Source of the DNA: Micromonospora matsumotoense
GTDB taxonomy: Bacteria; Actinomycetota; Actinomycetes; Mycobacteriales; Micromonosporaceae
Assembly: GCF_900091525.1 (NCBI RefSeq)
Contig: NZ_FMCU01000016.1
Span: 1-64,000, forward strand
Direction of reading: 5' to 3'
DNA: 64,000 nt
In this document: in pieces, positions 7,786 through 15,834 of the stretch
Numbering within the stretch: position 1 is the first letter of the stretch
How the letters are laid out: each line of letters starts with the position of its first letter
Position numbers and translations under genes: made by a program
The notes under the pieces: generated by a model
What the model saw: only the letters and a program-made list of their open reading frames with translations
The model's database searches: none
What the model was told of the DNA's origin: nothing

Positions 7786-9042
7786 GTGAGGATTTCCCGT
7801 ACCCGTATCACCGCCGCCGTGGCTGCCACCGTCACGGTGGCGGCGGCCGTCACCACCGTGCTCGCCGGCACCGCCTCGGCCGCCCAGGGCTGCCGGATCG
7901 ACTACCAGCCCAACGAGTGGACCGGCGGCTTCACCGCCAACGTCCGGGTCTCCCCGGGCGACACCGCCCTGAGCAGTTGGACCGTCACCTGGTCCTACCT
8001 GGGCGGGCAGCGGATCACCGGTGGCTGGAACGCCCAGGTCAGCCAGGCCGGCACCACGGTCACCGCCCGCAACGCCGCCTGGAACGGCAGTGTCCCGGCC
8101 GGCGGCTCGACCGAATTCGGCGTCCAGGGGACCAGCACCTCGGGTTCCGCCGTGCCGACCGGGTTCGCGCTCAACGGCGTGGCGTGCAACGGCGGTCCGC
8201 CGCCGACCACCACGCCGGTGCCCCCGACCACCACGCCGGTGCCGCCGACGACCCCGCCCCCGACCACGCCGCCCCCGACGACCCCGCCGCCGACCACGCC
8301 GCCCCCGACCACCCCGCCGCCCACGACTCCTCCGCCGACCACCCCGCCGCCGGTCGGGTGTGCCGGTGCGGTGCTCTGTGACGGATTCGAGAACCAGACC
8401 GGCACCACGCCGGCCGGCGACTGGAGCGTGGTCAACCCGGACTGCTCCGGGGCGGGCCGGGCGGCGGTGGACACGACCACCACGCACAGCGGTAGCCGCT
8501 CGCTGCGGATCGACGGCGCGGCCGGTTACTGCAACCACGTCTTCGTCCGGTCCAACAAGGACCTCAGCGCCGTGGGCACCGTCCGGTACGGCCGGATCTG
8601 GCTGCGCCACACCACCGCCCTGCCGACCCAGCACGTCACCATGACGGCGATGACCGACACCGCCGACGGCAACAAGGACCTGCGGATGGGCGGCCAGAAC
8701 GGCGCGTTGCAGTGGAACCGGGCCTCCGACGACGCGACCCTGCCCGAGCAGAGCCCGGCCGGGGTGGCGTTGAGCGTGCCGCTGCCCACCGGGCGCTGGA
8801 CGTGCCTGGAGTTCATGGTCGACGGCAACCAGGGACAGCTGCGTACCTGGCTCGACGGCACCGCCATCACCGGGCTGACCGCCGACGGGGTGGCCACCCA
8901 CGACATCGACGGCCAGTGGTACAACCGCACCTGGCGGCCCCGGCTGACCGACCTGAAGCTGGGCTGGGAGAGCTACGGCGAGGGCGCGGACACCATCTGG
9001 TACGACGACGTCGCCCTGGGCAGCAGCCGGATCGGCTGCTGA
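7786..9042 (+). CDS. Secreted CBM2 protein with Cip1-like C-terminal domain
   Basis: This is a 418-residue exported protein with a signal peptide ending near ASAA (30-33). Residues 36-134 form a cellulose-binding family 2 module with the bounding cysteines C36 and C134 and surface tryptophans. Residues about 137-192 are a TTPPP-repeat linker. Residues about 193-418 form a beta-sandwich-like domain. Its features (CDGFENQTG, GRIWLRHTTALPTQHVTM, a DLRMGGQNGALQWNR run) resemble bacterial relatives of the fungal plant-cell-wall protein Cip1. The GTG at 7786 has GGAAGGA upstream. It likely acts on plant polysaccharide. Lyase activity is possible from that resemblance but is not shown here. Confidence 0.8.
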   Translation: MRISRTRITAAVAATVTVAAAVTTVLAGTASAAQGCRIDYQPNEWTGGFTANVRVSPGDTALSSWTVTWSYLGGQRITGGWNAQVSQAGTTVTARNAAWNGSVPAGGSTEFGVQGTSTSGSAVPTGFALNGVACNGGPPPTTTPVPPTTTPVPPTTPPPTTPPPTTPPPTTPPPTTPPPTTPPPTTPPPVGCAGAVLCDGFENQTGTTPAGDWSVVNPDCSGAGRAAVDTTTTHSGSRSLRIDGAAGYCNHVFVRSNKDLSAVGTVRYGRIWLRHTTALPTQHVTMTAMTDTADGNKDLRMGGQNGALQWNRASDDATLPEQSPAGVALSVPLPTGRWTCLEFMVDGNQGQLRTWLDGTAITGLTADGVATHDIDGQWYNRTWRPRLTDLKLGWESYGEGADTIWYDDVALGSSRIGC

Positions 9043-9048
9043 CCCGCT

Positions 9049-9085
9049 CCGGGGCCGGGCGGCCGACGGGGCTGCCCGGCCCCGG
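9049..9085 (+). terminator. Terminator-like hairpin after CBM2 gene
   Basis: CCGGGGCCGGGC (9049-9060) pairs perfectly with GCCCGGCCCCGG (9074-9085) around a 13-base loop, 6 bases after the stop codon. It probably ends the CBM2 transcript. Confidence 0.7.
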
Positions 9086-9257
9086 CCGGGCCGACTGACC
9101 ATTCAGCCGGCGGTGGGGTGCCGATCATGGTGCGTTCATCCACGATTGCCAGGCTGACCTCTGGTCGGCGGGGTTCGTCTCCCGCCAGAATGTGGCTGAT
9201 CGGGATAACCATCTCGGTCGATGCATTCCTGTCGGCCCCCGCGACCCGGAGGACCCG

Positions 9258-9737
9258 TTGCGCACTCCCGCGAACCCCGTCACCGCCCCGACCCCTGCCA
9301 CCCCCGCCCCGCACCCCGTCACCCGACCGCGTCGCCTGCTGGGCACGCTCGCCCTGCTGACCGCCATGGTCGCGGCGGTGCTGGTCGGACCGTCCGTGGT
9401 GACCCCGAGACTGACCGACTCCGCGTCGGCGGCGGTCTACGGCTCCTGCACGATGTCCCGCTGCGCGGACGCCCGTACCGCCCGCTCCGGCTGGTCGGCC
9501 AAGAGCTTCCCCACCAGCCGGGGCTGGTACGCCTGGAGCGGCGGCCTGTCGAACTTCGCCGGCGGCCAGTTCCACAACTACGAGGGGCAGCTCCCCGGCG
9601 GCGCCACCTACTACGAGTACGACGTCTATCCGCGGGTCTCCGGCGCGGCGCGGGACGCGTACCGCATCGTGGTGAACAGGAGCACCGGGGCGACCTGGTT
9701 CTCGCCCGACCACTACGCGAACTTCTACCGGATCTGA
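9258..9737 (+). CDS. Secreted guanyl-specific ribonuclease (T1/Sa type)
   Basis: This is a 159-residue protein with an N-terminal membrane-crossing signal (about 25-59) and a mature domain of roughly 100 residues. The mature part carries the microbial RNase pattern: GGQFHNYEGQLPGG with catalytic Glu 109, Arg residues 126-136 in DVYPRVSGAARDAYRIVVNR, and SPDHYANF with catalytic His 152. C64 and C69 are the only mature cysteines. The start is a TTG at 9258 after GGAGGA; upstream starts lack a site. The next gene is a barstar, so this forms a secreted RNase with an intracellular inhibitor. Confidence 0.85.
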   Translation: MRTPANPVTAPTPATPAPHPVTRPRRLLGTLALLTAMVAAVLVGPSVVTPRLTDSASAAVYGSCTMSRCADARTARSGWSAKSFPTSRGWYAWSGGLSNFAGGQFHNYEGQLPGGATYYEYDVYPRVSGAARDAYRIVVNRSTGATWFSPDHYANFYRI

Positions 9738-9748
9738 GCCAGGACCAT

Positions 9749-9778
9749 CGGGGTGGGCCGGTCCGCCGGCCCGCCCCG
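9749..9778 (+). promoter_or_regulatory. UNCG-loop hairpin between RNase and barstar
   Basis: CGGGGTGGGCCGG (9749-9761) pairs with CCGGCCCGCCCCG (9766-9778), with one G-T wobble, closed by the tetraloop TCCG. It lies 11 bases after the RNase stop and 20 bases before the barstar ATG. It could terminate, attenuate or stabilise the transcript between toxin and inhibitor. Confidence 0.55.
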
Positions 9779-9798
9779 GGCGAGCAGGAGGATGCACG

Positions 9799-10239
9799 AT
9801 GACCGGACAGCGTCAGCCGGGGTGGCTGCGGGTGACCGACGAGGCCCGGCCGCCGGGGCACCCGACGTCGTCGGTCACCGTGGCCGGCGCGGCGGCCCGT
9901 ACCCGCCCCGCGCTGTTCGACACCCTCACCGACGCCCTCGACCTGCCCGGACACTTCGGCCGCAACTGGGACGCGCTCGCCGACGTGCTGGCCGACCGGC
10001 TCGACGTCGGGCCGGTCACCCTGGAGGTGACCGACGCCGGTCTGCTGCTCGCCGACGAGCCGCCCGGGCAGCTCGGCACGCTGCTCGACGTGGTCGGCGG
10101 GGTGTCGGCGGGTGCCCGGGAGCCGGTCCGGCTGGTGCTGCGGGACACCCCGCAGCGGCTGCCCGCCCTGCGACTGCGGCTCTCCGCCGTCCTCGGCGGC
10201 TGCGGCGTGGCCGCCCCGCCGGGCGGCGTGGCGCACTGA
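9799..10239 (+). CDS. Barstar family ribonuclease inhibitor
   Basis: This is a 146-residue protein with the barstar core LFDTLTDALDLPGHFGRNWD followed by ALADVLADRL, the segment that plugs the RNase active site in the family. There is no signal peptide, so it acts in the cytoplasm. The ATG at 9799 has a good site (GGAGG). It lies 61 bases downstream of the secreted RNase and presumably protects the cell before export. The N-terminal 25 residues are less conserved. Confidence 0.85.
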   Translation: MTGQRQPGWLRVTDEARPPGHPTSSVTVAGAAARTRPALFDTLTDALDLPGHFGRNWDALADVLADRLDVGPVTLEVTDAGLLLADEPPGQLGTLLDVVGGVSAGAREPVRLVLRDTPQRLPALRLRLSAVLGGCGVAAPPGGVAH

Positions 10240-10378
10240 GGCGTGGCGTGCTGAGCCGTCTTCTGCCGCTGGCCCGGCGCGCCGCGCCGTTCCTGCCCGT
10301 CGGCCACGCCCGGCGCGCTGAGCCGGACCCCTTGCCCGGCCGGTGGGGGACGGGCAGCGCCGGTGCCGGGGGCCGTGG

Positions 10379-11095
10379 TCAGTTGGGGTGGTCGAGGATC
10401 GCGCTGAACCGCTCCTCGGCCAGGTCGAGCTGGGCGAAGATGTGCCGCTTCACCGGTGCCGACAGCGGGGTGTCCGGCCGGGCGATCAGATCACGGAAGA
10501 CCGGCACCAGTGGACGGTACTTCGCCGCCGAGCGGGCCACCTTGGGCCCGACGGCGTAGACCACCCCCACGCCGTTGTCGGTGAAGTCGCTGACCTTGAT
10601 GACCCGGGCCCACGGCTCCCGGTCCAGGCTGGCCGCGACGTGCTCGCGGTACTGCACGTGCGGGTCCCGGTCCGGGTCGTACACCGGGTTGGTGACCGCG
10701 CCGACGAGCCGGGCCACCCGCGCCCCGAACCGGTCGGCCAGCGTGGCCAGCGCCCCCGCCGTCGGATCGGCGGCCTCCGCGCCGGCCAACTCCCGGGGGT
10801 GGTCCTCCACCGCGTCGTGCAGCAGGCCGGCGACGATCACGTCGACGTCGTGCACCTGGTAGTGGTGCATCATCCGGATCGACACCCGCAGCAGGTGGTT
10901 GAGGTAGGGCTCCCGGGAGCGGCGGTCGTCGCGGTGCAGCTCGGCGGCGAGGTCCAGGGCGGCGGTCAGCCGGTCCCGGTCGGCCGCCGCGAAGGCCGGC
11001 AGCTCCAACCGGAACCGGGCCAGCAGGCCCGGCTCGCCGTGCAGCTCGGTGATCGCGTGCATCGGCATGGTGGCGAGGTACGGCGGGAACTCCAT
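10379..11095 (-). CDS. HD-domain hydrolase of the RelA/SpoT type
   Basis: This is a 238-residue protein. It has metal-binding HD features: H in EPYLNHLLRVSI, HD in VAGLLHDAVEDHP, and a later D in VIKVSDFTDNG. This arrangement matches the ppGpp hydrolase half of RelA/SpoT and related small hydrolases. It lacks a synthetase, TGS or ACT domain and so could be a small alarmone or nucleotide hydrolase. The ATG at 11095 is just downstream of a TATAAG box. It is convergent with barstar. The substrate is inferred from fold only. Confidence 0.75.
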   Translation of the reverse strand: MEFPPYLATMPMHAITELHGEPGLLARFRLELPAFAAADRDRLTAALDLAAELHRDDRRSREPYLNHLLRVSIRMMHHYQVHDVDVIVAGLLHDAVEDHPRELAGAEAADPTAGALATLADRFGARVARLVGAVTNPVYDPDRDPHVQYREHVAASLDREPWARVIKVSDFTDNGVGVVYAVGPKVARSAAKYRPLVPVFRDLIARPDTPLSAPVKRHIFAQLDLAEERFSAILDHPN

Positions 11096-11101
11096 CGCCT
11101 A

Positions 11102-11107
11102 CTTATA
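11102..11107 (-). promoter_or_regulatory. -10 box of HD hydrolase gene
   Basis: Read on the minus strand, TATAAG (11107-11102) lies 6 bases before the ATG at 11095. This suggests a leaderless or very short-leader transcript. A convincing -35 box at normal spacing is not seen. Confidence 0.4.
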
Positions 11108-11155
11108 GCCGATCTTCACTGTCCAGCGGACCCCGTCGTCGGGCATGTGACCGGG

Positions 11156-11659
11156 TCACCTCCTGCCGGAAAGGTGCTTGACCAGGCGTACCGTCGTCCC
11201 GCCGGGGGTGCCGTCGAGCTGTGCCTCGTCCATCAACCGGGCCATGATCAGTCGCCCCCGGCCCCGGTCCCGCCCGCCGGAGGGGCCCTCCCGCCAGCCG
11301 CCGGTGTCGGACACCTCGATCTCCAGTCGGCCGGCGTGCAGCCCGGCCCGTACCGTGACGGTGGCCTCGGACGCGAAGCGGCAACCGTGCTCGATGGCAT
11401 TGGCGCACGCCTCGCCGACGGCGATCAGCACCACCTCCAGGTCCGCCTCGTCCACCCCGGCCCCGGCCAGCCACGACCGCAGCGCCTCCCGGGTGGGGGA
11501 GAGCTGGGCCGGGTCGGCGGCCAGCGCGGCGCGGAACACCACCGGCGCGTCCCGGACCATCGGGCCGGCCGGCGACGGCATGCCGGGCGGGTCGTCCGCC
11601 GGGCGGCGTCCGGCCGTCGGGTCGGGGCAGCTCGCGCCGACGTCGCGTCCACCCGTCAC
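11156..11659 (-). CDS. RsbW-like ATP-binding (anti-sigma factor type) protein
   Basis: This is a 167-residue protein with an HATPase_c fold. The N box is VLIAVGEACANAIEHG, the G1 box is EVSDTGGW, and the G2 region is RGRGRLIMARLMD with TTVRLVKHL at the end. It matches the short serine kinase/anti-sigma factor family. I choose the GTG at 11659 because GGGAGG lies 9-10 bases upstream. The frame is open to 11761, and an ATG at 11581 is also possible. No sigma factor or antagonist gene is adjacent. Confidence 0.75.
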   Translation of the reverse strand: MTGGRDVGASCPDPTAGRRPADDPPGMPSPAGPMVRDAPVVFRAALAADPAQLSPTREALRSWLAGAGVDEADLEVVLIAVGEACANAIEHGCRFASEATVTVRAGLHAGRLEIEVSDTGGWREGPSGGRDRGRGRLIMARLMDEAQLDGTPGGTTVRLVKHLSGRR

Positions 11660-11915
11660 CCGCGTCCACCTCCCGCTGATCCTTGCCGCCCGGGTCGAGG
11701 CAGGTCGACTACCAACAGGCCGACCGGTGCCGGCGAGCCCCGATCGTCGTCCCCGGGCCATTCTGCCTGTCCCGGCCCGCCGCCGGGTGCCGCCCCCGGG
11801 GCGGGGCCTCCCGGCGGGTGGAGCCGGCCATGCGGGGTGGCGATCCCGGCCGGCGGGAGTGGGTGGATGCTGTCGCGCCCGGGCCGGACCGGGGCGACCC
11901 GGCGGTCGGCGGCGG

Positions 11916-12218
11916 CTACGAGGCCAACCGCTCGCCCGGGTCGGGCACCGGGTCGGCGAGACCGATGCCGCCGTCGGACCGCCTTATCTCCGCCCAGACC
12001 GCGTCGAGCGAGAGGCCCAGGACGTCGGCGAGCACCGCGATGGTCGGGAAGGCGGGGGTGGCCACCCGGCCGGACTCGATCTTGCGGAGGGTCTCCGGTG
12101 AGAGCCCTGCGGCCAGCGCGGTGCCGAGCATCGAACGCTGCCCCCGGGCGCGGCGCAGCAGTGCGCCGAGACGTTGTCCGCGTTCGACCTCGGCGGGAGT
12201 GAGCGGCAACCTGACCAT
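11916..12218 (-). CDS. XRE family transcriptional regulator
   Basis: This is a 100-residue protein that is essentially one Cro/CI helix-turn-helix (LGALLRRARGQ, then LAAGLSPETLRKIESGR and FPTIAVLADVLGLSLD). It starts at the ATG at 12218 and is divergent from a methionine aminopeptidase gene with 66 bases between starts. This pairing suggests it regulates itself and the peptidase gene. Confidence 0.8.
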   Translation of the reverse strand: MVRLPLTPAEVERGQRLGALLRRARGQRSMLGTALAAGLSPETLRKIESGRVATPAFPTIAVLADVLGLSLDAVWAEIRRSDGGIGLADPVPDPGERLAS

Positions 12219-12234
12219 GGCTGCGATTCTAGTA

Positions 12235-12256
12235 CCGGGATAACATGGCCGGGATA
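12235..12256. promoter_or_regulatory. Direct repeat in XRE/map divergent region
   Basis: CCGGGATA occurs at 12235-12242 and again at 12249-12256, a 14-base spacing, between the divergent starts. It is a candidate operator for the adjacent XRE regulator. Confidence 0.35.
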
Positions 12257-12284
12257 TTTATTGGTGGTCCGAGGAAGGCACCGC

Positions 12285-13055
12285 ATGATCGAGATCCTGA
12301 ACCCCGCCGACCTGGTGCGTGCGCGGGACACCGGCGCTCTGGTCGCCGACATCCTGCGGACACTGAAGAGCCGCAGCACGGTCGGCACCAACCTGCTGGA
12401 GATAGACCAGTGGGCGCAGGACATGATCGTCGAGGCCGGTGCGCAGTCCTGCTACGTCGACTACGAGCCGTCCTTCGGACGCGGACCGTTCGGCCACTAC
12501 ATCTGCACCTCGGTCAACGACGCGGTGCTGCACGGCCTGCCGTACGACTATCCGCTCGCCGACGGTGACCTGCTCTCGCTCGACCTCGCGGTCTGTCTCG
12601 GCGGCGTGGTCGCCGACTCGGCCGTCAGCTTCGTCGTGGGCGACGCGTCGTCCCCGGAGAGCGTCGCCCTGATCGACGCGACCGAGCGCGCGCTGGCCGC
12701 CGGGATCGCCGCCGCCGGCCCCGGCGCGCGCGTCGGTGACATCTCGCACGCCATCGGCAGCGTCCTCGACGCGGCGGGATACCGGATCAACACCGAGTTC
12801 GGCGGCCACGGCGTCGGCTCGACCATGCACCAGGACCCGCACGTGTCCAACACCGGCCGGCCCGGTCGCGGCTACCGGCTGCGCCCCGGGTTGCTGCTGG
12901 CCCTGGAGCCCTGGGTCATGGCGGACACCGCCGAACTCGTCACCGACGCCGACGGCTGGACGCTGCGCAGCGTGACCGGCTGCCGGACGGCACACAGCGA
13001 ACACACCATCGCCATCACCCCCGACGGCGCCGAGGTGATGACCCTGCCGCGGTGA
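12285..13055 (+). CDS. map: Methionine aminopeptidase, type I
   Basis: This is a 256-residue enzyme removing the N-terminal Met from new proteins. The five metal ligands are in place: D100, D111, H175 (GGHGVG), E208 (ALEPW) and E239 (SEHTI). The substrate-pocket His is H83. The ATG at 12285 follows GAGGAAGG. Actinomycetes often have several map copies. This one, paired with a private XRE regulator and not next to secY/infA, is probably an accessory copy. It lacks the N-terminal zinc-finger or SH3-binding extension of some types. Confidence 0.88.
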   Translation: MIEILNPADLVRARDTGALVADILRTLKSRSTVGTNLLEIDQWAQDMIVEAGAQSCYVDYEPSFGRGPFGHYICTSVNDAVLHGLPYDYPLADGDLLSLDLAVCLGGVVADSAVSFVVGDASSPESVALIDATERALAAGIAAAGPGARVGDISHAIGSVLDAAGYRINTEFGGHGVGSTMHQDPHVSNTGRPGRGYRLRPGLLLALEPWVMADTAELVTDADGWTLRSVTGCRTAHSEHTIAITPDGAEVMTLPR

Positions 13056-13133
13056 CCCGGCACCGACCGCCGGCACCCCGACCGGTGCCGGCCCGTCGTC
13101 GCGCGGGCCGCCGGCGAGGGGGCGCGACGATCG

Positions 13134-13175
13134 CCCCGGTCGGGCCGCACCTGGGACGGCGCGGCCCGACCGGGG
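13134..13175. terminator. Bidirectional terminator between map and pectate lyase
   Basis: CCCCGGTCGGGCCGC (13134-13148) pairs perfectly with GCGGCCCGACCGGGG (13161-13175) around a 12-base loop. It lies between two convergent genes and ends 5 bases before the pectate lyase stop at 13181. Confidence 0.75.
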
Positions 13176-13180
13176 GCGGG

Positions 13181-14527
13181 TCACAGGGGCAGTCGACCGG
13201 CCCCGGCGAACGGCCCCACCACGAGCGGCACCAGCGGCGCGGGCACCGCCGGCGACGCGCGCAGGGTCGGCGTCCAGCCGGCGTCACCGCCCAGGTCCGG
13301 GTCGTGGGTCGCGTTGTAGGCGGCCACCAGGTCGACCGGTCGGGGCAGCGCCCGGTCGGCGTCCACCCAGTTGCCCCGGGTGGTGACCGCGGTGCCACCC
13401 CAGTCGTACAGCAGGTCGCCGGAGGCGACGCCGACGCCGAGGGTGAAGAAGTTGTTCTCCACGTACGCGGCGGACTGCACGCCCACGCCGATCGCGTACG
13501 CGAAGTCGTCGCCGGCCAGCCGGTACCAGTTGTTGTAGACGTCGACCTGGCCGAAGCGGACCCGGGGCAGCCGCTGGAGCACCCGGTCGAACAGGTTGTG
13601 GTGCAGCGTCACCTTCAACCGGCCGACGTCCGGCCCGACCGTGTTGGACGAGCCGATCAGCATCAGCTTGTCCCTTCCGGTGAACCGGTTGTACGAGGCG
13701 GTCACCAGGCTGGCGGTGTGGGTGATGTCCAGCGACCCGTCGTGCACCTGGTACGGCCGGCCGAAGTACACCGGTTGGGCGCTGTCCGGGTTGTCGCCGT
13801 CGGTGAAGGTGTTGTGGTCGACCCAGACGTGCTCGCTGCGGCGTACCGAGATCTGGTCGTACTGGGAGTTCCAGTTGCCGGTCGCGCCGTCGGTGGGCGA
13901 CCAGGCCGGGAAGCAGTCCCGGGTGTCGTCGAAGGTCAGGTTGCGGACGATGACGTTGTTGGCCCCGTCGACCATCAGGGTCAGTCCGGTGAGGACCGCC
14001 CCGTGTCGGCCGACGATCGTGGTGTTCGGGCCGACGTTGATCTGCGTCTGCCGGGTCTGGCTGGCCACCGAGCGGACCCGGGCGGCCTCCAGTGCCCCGG
14101 TCGGCGGCACCATGCCCCACACCGCCGGGTCGTACGCGGCCAGGTAGGCCGGCAGGCTGTACTCCGGGTCGGCCAGGTCGGCACAGCTGCGCAGGCTGCC
14201 GTCGTCGGCGGCGAACCCGTCCACAGTGCCGTCCACGACGATCACCTTCGGGGTGGCGTTGCTCCGGTTGGTGGCGTTGTCGCCGCCCAGCGCGCGGACC
14301 AGGTCGGCCCGGCTGCGTACCAGGTGGACCTGGTCCGGGCCGGCCGCCGCGCCGCCGGTGGTGCCGGGGCCGTCGGCCGCCCAGCCGTCACCGGCCGGCA
14401 GGGTCTGCCGGGCGATCCGCTCGACGGCCCGGGGCGGCCCGTCGGGTGGCGCGGCGTACGCGGCGGTGCCCGAGGTCAGCAGGAGGGAGAGGGCGACCAG
14501 GGCCGCCCCGGTGGTGCGTGGACGCAT
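13181..14527 (-). CDS. Secreted pectate lyase, polysaccharide lyase family 1
   Basis: This is a 448-residue exported enzyme cleaving polygalacturonate by beta-elimination. The signal peptide is MRPRTTGAALVALSLLLTSG, with cleavage near AYAA. The parallel beta-helix family marks are VWVDHNTFTDGD (calcium-binding acidic residues), SYNRFTGRDKLMLIG, and RVLQRLPRVRFG holding the catalytic Arg. The ATG at 14527 has GGAGAG upstream. It is the last gene of a leftward operon, 35 bases behind an oxidoreductase. This ties extracellular pectin cleavage to uronate catabolism in one transcript. Confidence 0.9.
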   Translation of the reverse strand: MRPRTTGAALVALSLLLTSGTAAYAAPPDGPPRAVERIARQTLPAGDGWAADGPGTTGGAAAGPDQVHLVRSRADLVRALGGDNATNRSNATPKVIVVDGTVDGFAADDGSLRSCADLADPEYSLPAYLAAYDPAVWGMVPPTGALEAARVRSVASQTRQTQINVGPNTTIVGRHGAVLTGLTLMVDGANNVIVRNLTFDDTRDCFPAWSPTDGATGNWNSQYDQISVRRSEHVWVDHNTFTDGDNPDSAQPVYFGRPYQVHDGSLDITHTASLVTASYNRFTGRDKLMLIGSSNTVGPDVGRLKVTLHHNLFDRVLQRLPRVRFGQVDVYNNWYRLAGDDFAYAIGVGVQSAAYVENNFFTLGVGVASGDLLYDWGGTAVTTRGNWVDADRALPRPVDLVAAYNATHDPDLGGDAGWTPTLRASPAVPAPLVPLVVGPFAGAGRLPL

Positions 14528-14562
14528 AGGACTCTCCGGAGGGTGTGGTGGTGGGTGGTGGG

Positions 14563-15834
14563 TCAGTCGTCCTGCGCCGCCAGGGCGGTGCGCACCGGCG
14601 GCACCGCCCACGGCACCGCCAGCTCCGACAGCAGCGCCCCCTGCTCGGCGGCCCGGCGCAGCACCGCGTTGATCCCGCGCACCGTCACCGCCCGCTCCGG
14701 TCCGCTGCCGGTCACCGTGACCAGGTCGCCGCCGAGCATGGTCGGCTCGGGAGCGCGCTGTACCTGTTCCAGCACGGCGGTGAACGGGGCGGTCCGGGCC
14801 AGCGGGGCGATCAGCGGGGTGCCGGCCGGGTCGGCGCGGTGGGCGAGCAGGTTCTCCAGCAGCCCCCGCCGCCCCGGCACCACCCGGGGTTGCGGGTCAC
14901 CGGGCAGCAGCAGCCGGTCGGTCGGGTACTCCAGCACCGCCCGCCCGGCGGTGCCGGTCACGATCACCTCACCGGCGACGAAGTCCTCCCCGGCCAGCGT
15001 CACCGCCACCACGATCGGCGGCCCGCCGGCGACGACGATCCGCAGCGCGGCGGTGTCGTCCACCTCGATCGGCCGGACCCGGTAGCGTTCCAGCTCGATC
15101 TCCGACGGCCGGACCGGCGCGCCGGTCACCGTCTCGGCCACCGCCAGGCACTGCATCACCGCGTGCGCGAGCGGGTTCACCAACGCCCCGTCCAGCACCG
15201 GCCGACCGTGCAGGGTGCGTCGGCCGGCCCACGGGGAGCGGGCGAAGTAGCCGTCCGGTCGTTGCCAGGCGGCGACCGTGCCGATGCCGGTGACGGTGCC
15301 CAGCCGGCCCTGCCCGACGGCGGCCGACAACTGCGCCAGCGCCGCCGACCCGAGCGCCTGAAAGCCGACCTGGCAGGCCCGCCCGGTCGCGGTCAGCGCC
15401 CCGGCCAGCGTCCGGTGTTCGGCGGTGGACAGCACCGGTGGCTTCTCCAGCAGCAGGTCCGCACCGGCGGCGAGGGCGTCCAGGGCGATCGGCAGGTGGG
15501 TGTGCGGCGGGGTGCAGACGATCACCACGTCCGGCCGGGTGGCGGCGAGCATCTCCCGGTGGTCGGTGTGCACGGTGGCCTCGGCCGGCACGGGCGCGGC
15601 CGGCTCGTCCTCGATCGGCCGCACGTCCACCAGCGCCACCAGCTGCAACCGTCCCGCCGCGTGCAGCGGGGCCACCGTCCGCCGGTGCCAGCGGCCGTGC
15701 CCGTTCGCGCCGACGATCGCCACCCGGGGTACGGCGACCCCGGTGCCGGTCGGCGTTGCGGTGGCGTCGCGGGTGGCCGGCGCGTCCTGGGCGGCCAGCC
15801 CACCGGCGGCGGCCGGCGGCACCGGGGCGGTCAC
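14563..15834 (-). CDS. Gfo/Idh/MocA family oxidoreductase
   Basis: This is a 423-residue NAD(P)-dependent dehydrogenase. The Rossmann start is VPRVAIVGANGHGRWH after about 35 low-complexity residues, and the family motif is LLLEKPPVLS with the conserved Lys. The start is a GTG overlapping the upstream TGA (GTGA, 15831-15834). It sits between the uronate reductase and the pectate lyase. Its substrate is probably a sugar or sugar acid from pectin, but this cannot be fixed from sequence. Confidence 0.85.
   Translation of the reverse strand: MTAPVPPAAAGGLAAQDAPATRDATATPTGTGVAVPRVAIVGANGHGRWHRRTVAPLHAAGRLQLVALVDVRPIEDEPAAPVPAEATVHTDHREMLAATRPDVVIVCTPPHTHLPIALDALAAGADLLLEKPPVLSTAEHRTLAGALTATGRACQVGFQALGSAALAQLSAAVGQGRLGTVTGIGTVAAWQRPDGYFARSPWAGRRTLHGRPVLDGALVNPLAHAVMQCLAVAETVTGAPVRPSEIELERYRVRPIEVDDTAALRIVVAGGPPIVVAVTLAGEDFVAGEVIVTGTAGRAVLEYPTDRLLLPGDPQPRVVPGRRGLLENLLAHRADPAGTPLIAPLARTAPFTAVLEQVQRAPEPTMLGGDLVTVTGSGPERAVTVRGINAVLRRAAEQGALLSELAVPWAVPPVRTALAAQDD

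Noticed and set aside
7777..8381. Collagen-like or structural protein from the TTPPP tract
   Set aside because: The Thr-Pro tract is a linker within a secreted two-domain protein; the other frames over it are shadows.
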